From the NCBI GenBank assembly GCA_022376465.1, contig JACDTU010000006.1:1674001-1738000 (forward strand): 64,000 nucleotides of DNA. The letters are read 5' to 3'. Below the pieces are notes generated by a model. The model ran no database searches, was not told where the DNA came from, and saw only the letters and a list, made by a program, of their open reading frames with translations. Origin of the DNA: Cubamyces lactineus. Lineage: Eukaryota; Basidiomycota; Agaricomycetes; Polyporales; Polyporaceae. Shown here in pieces: positions 56,921 through 64,000 of this stretch; within the stretch, counting starts at the first letter, position 1, and the number at the start of each line of letters is the position of its first letter. Both the position numbers and the translations under genes were made by a program.

Positions 56921-57240
56921 ATGTTCCCTTCCATCGCCACCAATCTCGCTCTCGTCCTCGCCTACACGCGCGCATTCGCTATCGCGGACCCGACGGGTCC
57001 GACGCTCGGTCCTCGCGACACCCCCTGCACACAGGCCTTGTGTGGCATCAACCTGAACTGCCCTGCTGGAGTCCCATGCGTTCCGATCGTCAGCCTACCT
57101 GTGTCTCTTCCCATCAGTTTGCCTACCGCTTCTATTACCGGGGTATGTTGACGATCGTGCTCCGTGACGAGATGTTGCGGACTGCACTGATGCATTCCAT
57201 CTCGCAGATATGCTTGCCAACCGTTTGCACGACCCCGTGA
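56921..57240 (+). CDS. Small secreted cysteine-containing protein
   Basis: Two exons, 56921-57142 and 57208-57240, give 84 residues. A signal-peptide-like start (MFPSIATNLALVLAYTRAFA) is followed by an Asp/Pro-rich segment and six cysteines in the mature part (PCTQALCGINLNC, VPCVPIV, then ICLPTVC encoded across and after the 65-bp phase-0 intron). Six cysteines in so short a chain suggest three disulfides outside the cell. Size and layout fit the small secreted protein class of basidiomycetes, some of which are effectors. The spacing is not that of a hydrophobin (no CC doublets). No family recognised. Confidence 0.6.
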
Positions 57241-58534
57241 CCGAGGCATCCGCAAGGTGAAGCCGTCCGCGCATTTCTGAGAATCATGGTCAAGAACGAT
57301 GGCTTTCGCTGGGAAGGGGGCCTTGCGCCTTTCTCACCGCGTGAAGCGCGCATTGATAGTGTTGGTCAGTAGAGATGGTTTCCATCGTCCTTCGTAGGAT
57401 GGTGCACTGTGTGTCGTGATGTTGTGTAAATCTATGCTGAGGAGCGAACAACAAGACACCATCCTCGCTGTCTTTGGATTGAGGCCCAGGTGTTAGTTGT
57501 AAATGGGAGTCCAGGTGAGCGGGCGAGGCGCATGCGTACATGAGGGCTGGCTTCGAACGCGATACCAACCATAAAATGCAACATCTTCGTTCTATAGCAG
57601 GGAGCCTCTCAGTGCCACGGTAAAATGCTTGCGCCGCCACGGTTACTTCATGGGAGTGTCTGAATATCTCCTCCGCGTCGTGTCTTGAGTTTAGGCTTGT
57701 CCACAATCGAGCGCGCCCATGTGACCGTGTACTCTCGGGTCGAGCCGGGTCCTCCACGTGGCTCGCAAACACTCGCAGACCCAGACACGATCTTCGAATC
57801 CGTGTGTCGTCTCTACTAGATCTGTATTGTCATGCTCGTATTTGATAGCCCGCCTGTACACGGTCATCCAGCAGGCTTATGAGACATAGCATCTAAGCTG
57901 GAGTGACCCAACGGTGTCCGGGCCAAGGCCAACTCCCCTGCCACAACACAGCTTCCTCCTGCACGGAAGAATACCCACATCGTACTCCGTCTATCGCGCA
58001 GTTCAATATTCACGCACGTAAGTACATAATCTGCTCACGGCACAATGTCGAGATTCTGCTCACTACTCATTCGCAGCCAGACCTGTTATCACCTGAGTGC
58101 GAGGTTCTATCGCTTCCTAGAGTGCGCGTCATGGGACGTATCGTGTCTCGATTGCATGCTCCGGTTGACGCTCCTCCCGGTGATCCCAAGCCCGTTCCGC
58201 AGTGTTCTCTCGCTGCGATTCCACGTATGTCGACACCATGAAACGGTTCCTCCAGCTTCGAGGCTTATGCAGCGGTCAAGATTCTCCCAAGCACCCGCTG
58301 GAGACGCTCAGGAGATAGCGTTTACCACAGCTGCGCCCGCGAAAGAGCATGGCGCTGGGTGCGCCAGCTCTGACTCATCTCGCGGCCGTCCCGCAAGTTC
58401 TGAGAGCGGCAAGGAATGCCGCGTCGGATACGTGTCGTTGGTGAGGATCGATGCCGATCGCAGCAAAGACGTACGGACGGTATATGTAGGACGGGAAACG
58501 CGACATTCGAGTGCAGTCATTCGATTCTCATACG
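57241..58534. other. Intergenic 1.3 kb
   Basis: No recognised gene. A 160-codon minus-strand frame (57290-57772) has no motif and no coding bias I can see. Confidence 0.4.
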
Positions 58535-59933
58535 ATGCCTTCCGTCTCTTCTTCTGCTACCGTTCTTGTCACAGGTGCCAACGGCTTCTATGGGCTGTGG
58601 GTTGTCCGCGCTCTGCTTGAGCGCGGATACACTGTCAAAGGGGCAGTCCGTTCCCCTACCGCTGCTGATACCTTGAAGCGGTTTGTCAAGGACAAGTATC
58701 CCGCCCGAGCCGCCAAATTCCAAACCATCATCGTTCCCGATATTACGGCGGTATGCTTTCCTTGCTCTCGTGCGTCCAACAGCATGCTCACGTCCATCTA
58801 GGCAGGAGCCTTTGATGATGCCGTCAAGGACGTATCTGCAGTGGTCCACACTGCGTCGCCCATGACGTTCGCCGAGGAAGACCCGGAAGCCTACACGAAG
58901 CCTGCCGTAGGTGGGACTATCGGCATACTGCAAAGTGTCTCGAAACACGGGTTGGTCACAATTCCGTCTATCGTCCAGTACGGGTCGTAATTGACGACGG
59001 CTCTGTGTAGAACCAACGTCAAGCGCGTCGTTATCACCTCCTCCGTTGCCGCGGTGTTCCGTACGGACGCTCCGCCTGGTCTGTACGCAGAGGACGTCTG
59101 GAACGACGACGCGGTCAGGATCGTGGCTGAACAAGGACGCAAGGCGCCTGGGGACATCAAGTATATGGCGAGCAAGACGCTCGCCGAAAGAGGTGCGCAG
59201 TTTGCAGATGCCATTACTGGAGGGCAGGACTCACCTCCGTGCAGCTGCCTGGGGATTCATGCACGAACACAAGGATGCCGTGAAGTTCGACCTCTGCACT
59301 ATCCTCCCGTCATGGTCTATGGGCGTAAGCGTCAGCTTCAAGCGCACCACGATCATTGCTGACTGAATGGCTCTCTGCTGTAGATTCCATCAAACGACCC
59401 CTCCTCTCCTGCAGAGATGGGCTCCACACCGCGCTACCTGTACGACCAACTGTTCGCTGTTCCCGCACCCGCGCAGCGCGAGCCGCCGTGCTTCAACTAC
59501 GTCGACGTGCACGACGCTGTCGAGATGCACGTCCGCGCGCTCGAGGTCGAAGCCGCGGGTGGCGAACGCTTCATTGCCTCATCACGTAAGCCTTCTCCTT
59601 TTGCGTAGATGGCATATGATTGACACGAGTTCGATTCGTCCAGATGTCTGCAGCTGGCAGGACTGGCGTACGTCTCTTCTTTTTCTCACGTCTTCACTTG
59701 GTCCATCTCTCACGCCGTGATCTGCAGTGAACGCGGCGAGCGCGCTGGGCGTGTTGCCGAAGCTCGACAAGGGCGACCCCAAGGCAGCGGAGAGCTGCCC
59801 GCCCCATCCGACGTGCTCCAACGAGAAGGCGCAGCGGCTGCTTGGCATGAAGTTCAGGACGGTTCCGGAGACGTTCAAGGAGGTGTATGAGTACTTTGAT
59901 GCCCGGGGTTGGCTTGCCGACCTTCAAGGCTAA
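58535..59933 (+). CDS. NAD(P)-dependent reductase, DFR-like extended SDR
   Basis: Extended short-chain dehydrogenase of the NAD-dependent epimerase/dihydroflavonol 4-reductase-like group, which reduces aldehydes or ketones in the cytosol; in fungi these include methylglyoxal or aldehyde reductases of the Gre2 type. Seven exons (58535-58750, 58802-58950, 59011-59192, 59245-59324, 59384-59585, 59643-59666, 59728-59933) give 352 residues. Cofactor motif VTGANGFYG lies at about 12-20 and the catalytic pair at Y173 and K177 (YMASK), with the ITSS serine upstream; FNYVDVHDAVEMHVRALE matches the conserved late motif. Substrate cannot be told. Confidence 0.9.
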
Positions 59934-60740
59934 GGCTCTCACGATTGCGTCTTCCTTGCTGTACACGGTGATTCGTGGCGAATCGAGGATGTCGGACATG
60001 GCCGGACATGACCGGTTTTCGCTGCTCTGTAACGTCTCTATCTGTACGTTGACGGCTTGACTTTCCAACTGAGTAGCTCCTCCTTCTGTCGGAGCACGTT
60101 TCAAAGCTCGCAAACTCTGGTGCTTAGCTCTGCAACGCGGAGAGGGGCAAACAGCGAATGCGGTCCCCAGGCTGGGGCCCAACGGGGCTGTCATGGCGGT
60201 ACATCGGATGTGCTCGCACCCTAGCAATAAGTATGTATGGCGTCTTCACGAGCTAGATCTCGGTATCGGCAGCAAATGTATGGGTTCGCGTCGCGCGTGC
60301 ATGGCTTGCGTGAGGAACGCAGAGAAACACGAGTAGACGCCCATACATTGTAGACGATGCGGCACAGCCACTGGAGATTGTTACGTGGCCCCCGCCAAAA
60401 CGCAGTAGGCGCGCGGGGAGGCGCTTGCGTACAGCGGCCATTCCGAGTCCCAGACAGCGGCATCTCTCTCTCTCTCTCTCCACGCGGTCTTGACAATATT
60501 GTTCTGCCGTTTATGTTCATCGCCCACTCGTGCGCTATAGTACACTAGTTTGAAAGCAGTGTGACCGCGATACGACGTGACGAGGTCGCTGCAGCCATCG
60601 TGTATCCTACACTGATCTTATTGTGAGCTTCGGGCCCCGAACAGTGCACTCCGCCAGTCGTTTCGGATACCCAGAGTGCAAACAAGAGCACAACATTTCT
60701 ATCGCTCGGTAAGTCGCCTCGCACGTCTTTGAATGCTCTT
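59934..60740. other. Intergenic, no gene seen
   Basis: Contains a TC dinucleotide run at 60463-60481 and the promoter of the kinase gene. Nothing else supported. Confidence 0.5.
60463..60481 (+). repeat. (TC)n microsatellite
   Basis: Nine uninterrupted TC units plus a trailing base, about 260 bp upstream of the kinase start. A polypyrimidine tract of this sort is common in fungal promoters. Confidence 0.9.
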
Positions 60741-63160
60741 ATGTCTTTCAACTCATTCACTGGCTTTGCTGGCTCAGGCCTTCCTCCCGCCACTCCGAAC
60801 CGTCCCAGGAAACCGGTTGACAAGGCTAACTTCAAGTTCCAACTCCTTGCGCCGACGGTCGCATAGGCATGGTTACTAACTATGCAAGTGACCAAAGTCA
60901 GTATGAATCCGGCTTCTCGCATCACGCTCTCCAGACGGAACTGGATGGACGGGTCACGTACGACGATCAAAGCGTGTTGACCCGGTTGAGGGTTTCATCG
61001 ATCGACGGTCGATTTGTCAACGCGTGCAAGGTGACGCTCCAAATCAAGTTGGCAGAGGATATTAAGACGCTCAAGTCCTTGGCGGCAGCGGCGGACGGAC
61101 GCTCCGTTGAGGACTTGGAGAACGAAGCTGACGCCGAGGCTGAAGAGAAAGACAGTCCTCGCTTCGGACGCAAGAAGTCTCGCCGCGAGCTACAGATGTA
61201 CGGCCCTCTGGTGAGAGTATCGCGACTACTATATGTATATGAGCCTAAACTTACGTGTGTACTACCCGCAGGAACGGATCCTTGAGCATATTGCGAGGGC
61301 TGAATCGCTGCAAGGGCAAGGCGCAGAAGCCTTCGATCGCGTTTTCTGCCGCCAGAGCGCAATCTCCACTCCAGATCAGTACCACACCCTCGGGTTTCCG
61401 AGATTTGCGCCAGACTTCTCCCTAATTCGCGATCGTTCGTTGCTCCAACTGCCTCCAGCTCACCAGAGGGGTTGGTGCGATCGCGATGGCTTCATCGAGG
61501 TGAAGCCGTCGAGCAAGCAGCACGCATACCCTACTGTTGCCGGTGGCCCAGCATCCTATTTGCTCGCTCGAGCTGCGAATGACGCTCGCCTGCATCTCTC
61601 TGGTCGACCCTTCTCTGTCTTCTCTATCAGCTTGCTGATTTTTGGTTGTGACTTCTGCGTTTGCATCTTCGACCGACACGGAGTGACGGTTTCGCCACGA
61701 TACCACATGTGGGATGATCTCGACATCTTCATCCGTGTTGTCCGATCCCTCACGCGTGTCCTCGACGAGCACGAGGTCGGCCTTGATCCCTCTGTTTCTC
61801 CGGCACCGGATACTATGCTACTCAATGGCGCTCAGGCGTACATTGTGGACCCGATCGGCTCTGATCCTCGACGTTGGTGCACTCTGCGCGATCCTATCTG
61901 GAGCTCGCTTTCGCTCTTCGGCCGCGGTACTACCGTATGGCGAGTGCGGGCATTGGACGCAGATAATAAGCTCTGTGGCCCTGAGATGATCATGAAGACG
62001 AGCTGGCGCTCGAGTGATCGGGACTCGGAGTCATTCGTATACCACGCTATTAAGGGACGCCACCCTGGTCTTGCCAAATATGTTGTTGGCGCGGACGTTA
62101 CCTTCCCGGACAACGAGTACAACCGCATCACCGCGCATGCTCTTCGTGGCACCACTCTTGGACCCAACAAGCTAACGTCGGTCCTCCACCGTATTGTCAT
62201 TGAGACACTCGGCCGCCCTGGCTGGGAGTATCACAGTGAACGCGAACTTCTAGAAGGGTTCATAGCTGCTCTGGAAGGTACGTTCTTCACATAACTGCCC
62301 TAGCAGGCTCCTGATCGCATATCATATCAACAGCGCACCAGTTTCTCGCAGAGCAAAAGATCCTTCATCGCGATATCAGCGCAGGGAACATATTGCTTGC
62401 GGAGGATCCATTGAGACAGGAGTCAGCAGGATTCTTGACCGATCTTGACTTCGCGCGGCTGGAGTCCGATATAGAAGTCAAGATCACGGAAACGGTCTCG
62501 CCACCGAGAGGATACGGCGCAATCCCTTCCCACCTCCATGGACCCTCCACACGGACACATACTAAGTTTGGCAGCCAAAGGGGCGGCCAAATTTCTGTAG
62601 GTTTATGCGATCTCGAGTCCGCTCTCACTGGCAGCTAATCTGCTCCTCAGGGCACCCTGCAATTCTTGTCGCGCCGTCTCTTGGAAGCTATGGTCAGTGG
62701 AAAGCCAACACCACCTACCACGGCGGAAGACGACGTGGAATCGTTTCTGTGGGTATTGGTGTATGCAATCTACCGCAGGATCTGTTGTCTCGACGTCGGT
62801 ACCTCTGAAGCGCAGAAGAAGCTGAGGCGCGCTTTCAGTAAGTCCTTCGGAGGAAGAACGAGCGAAGAAATCCTGGAAGCACGCCGCGTCACCATATGGA
62901 GCCTGACGGATGCCCCCCTTGTCATTCAACATACGTCTGAACCCCTCCGGTATCTCCTTCGTCAATACCAATTCACAATGGTCCTTGCAGCAGAACGCTC
63001 GTACGGTGCCCTGCCAAATGGTACTTATATGCCCGACACACCTCTATTCGTCAATGTCAGCGGCAATGCGGTGTTCACTCATGAGAGTCTGCTCAGTGCC
63101 CTGAGGAGCGTCTTGAACCAGCTTCGCGAGCACCCCGAGCTGGATCATAGATTCGACTAG
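60741..63160 (+). CDS. FunK1 protein kinase, intact
   Basis: FunK1 family kinase, a lineage expanded in Agaricomycetes with unknown pathway roles. Five exons, 60741-60835, 60889-61210, 61272-62277, 62334-62596 and 62651-63160, give 731 residues. The start MSFNSFTGFAGSGLPPATP resembles the usual PPATP leader of the family. Catalytic elements: LFGRGTTVWRV as glycine-rich loop, MIMKTSW with the candidate ATP-binding lysine, LHRDISAGNILL (HRD at about 486-488), DLDFARL in place of DFG, and GTLQFLSRRLLEAM as the activation-end motif, then DDVESFLWVLVYAIY. TACTAAC is a perfect branch point in the first intron. An alternative start at 60869 would drop that intron and the leader. A broken relative lies at 38248-39661. 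Confidence 0.9.
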
Positions 63161-64000
63161 GTCTCACCCTGTGTTGTACTCGATGTAACTTCTGTACGCT
63201 GTGGAAGCGGCGCTATTCAAATGATGAATCTACTCAGGTTGTCTTACCAATGCACCGGTCTGCGGCTTTGCTATTGTTCACGCGCACTGTCCCCCCGTGG
63301 CTTGTGCCCCATCGTGTGTTTTGTTAGGTGATCCTTTCTCAGTAGGCTATCTGCTCATGATGTAAATACTGAATCTATACCGCTTGCCGAATCGCAGCGC
63401 GGGATGCCCATACAAACCGTCTGAAAGCGCGCTCCAGCCCGACTCAAGAGGACGACTGTGAGTCAATCCTCGCTGCTTTCCATGGCTTTTACTCGGATAA
63501 GCCCTCGACCTCATACGTACGTTCGAACGCGCCCCACCTTCCTGCAAGTGTATTACTTATGAGCGGACGCCACGCAAGCACCAAGCACCCGTACAACTGG
63601 TGCTTTTCTCCTTCGGCTCTGCGGGCCAAGTCTGAGTCAGAAGACCGCGTGCTGAGATGACCAAGTTCTCGAAGGCCAACTCCGAGATGACTGACGAGCG
63701 TTCTTTCAACCCGTGTACCGAGGTGTCACAGGCTGCTGGTGAGTTATCGCAGAGGTCAGTGATCGGAAGCTCGAGAAGCTCATCACAGTGGTTGAACGGG
63801 CCTCTATCACGCAGCCTCACATGCCGACGCACTCTTCTCAATTCTGCCATTACGCTACTCGCCTCACGCGCTCTGCTAGGATTTTCGCCAGTGACAGCGA
63901 GAGCGCGATGTTGAGTCTCCCACATTCCCTCGTTGGGGCGTGGCTCTCTTTGTCCCTCTCATCCACGTACGCATATCGTCGTGTATGGGTTCTCAATACC
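63161..64000. other. Right end, no gene seen
   Basis: 3' flank of the kinase gene. A minus-strand frame of about 120 codons (63557-63925) has no recognisable motif. Confidence 0.45.

Noticed and set aside
57290..57772. A 160-codon minus-strand gene
   Set aside because: No motif, no family resemblance, and composition like the surrounding intergenic DNA.

Overview
The window reads as nuclear DNA of an Agaricomycete (mushroom-forming basidiomycete, polypore-like). Genes are split by many 45-70 bp GT-AG introns, and several families are typical of that class: FunK1 kinases, DUF6533 and DUF6534 seven-helix membrane proteins, F-box/LRR-like proteins and Ty1/copia elements. All calls come from reading the sequence; no database search was run.

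Layout. 1-3.4 kb: no gene, one long perfect palindrome. 3.4-16.3 kb: three paralogous 92-residue genes of unknown function (3412-3768 minus, 11378-11724 plus, 15716-16066 minus), an intact young copia retrotransposon (3963-10277) inserted about 10 bp upstream of the TATA box of the first, an F-box-type gene (12190-13619), and a 1.27 kb element with terminal inverted repeats (13915-15184). 16.3-18.8 kb: no convincing gene. 18.8-35.3 kb: a seven-helix protein, MET22/HAL2 nucleotidase, a DUF6534 protein, the NUG1/nucleostemin-type GTPase and another DUF6534 protein. 36.7-40.7 kb: an isoprenylcysteine methyltransferase, a broken FunK1 kinase next to a short telomere-like tract, and a broken F-box paralogue. 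41.2-55.2 kb: two DUF6533 paralogues flanking a Tse2-like protein, acireductone dioxygenase and two tandem DUF6534 genes. 56-63 kb: an intron-containing tRNA-Ser(CGA), a small secreted protein, an NAD(P)-dependent reductase and an intact FunK1 kinase.

Housekeeping functions (MET22 and acireductone dioxygenase in sulfur metabolism, NUG1 in ribosome biogenesis, ICMT in prenyl-protein processing, tRNA-Ser) are mixed with lineage-specific families. Seven genes encode multi-pass membrane proteins of orphan receptor-like families, so the locus is a receptor-like gene cluster.

Most notable: (i) the LTR of the copia element carries a 55-bp intron-like segment followed by an exact intron-less copy of its two flanks; (ii) the two DUF6533 genes need two 2-nucleotide exons each to stay in frame, at the same places in both; (iii) the three 92-residue paralogues share exon lengths, TATA boxes and, in two of them, a 5' UTR intron ending at the ATG.
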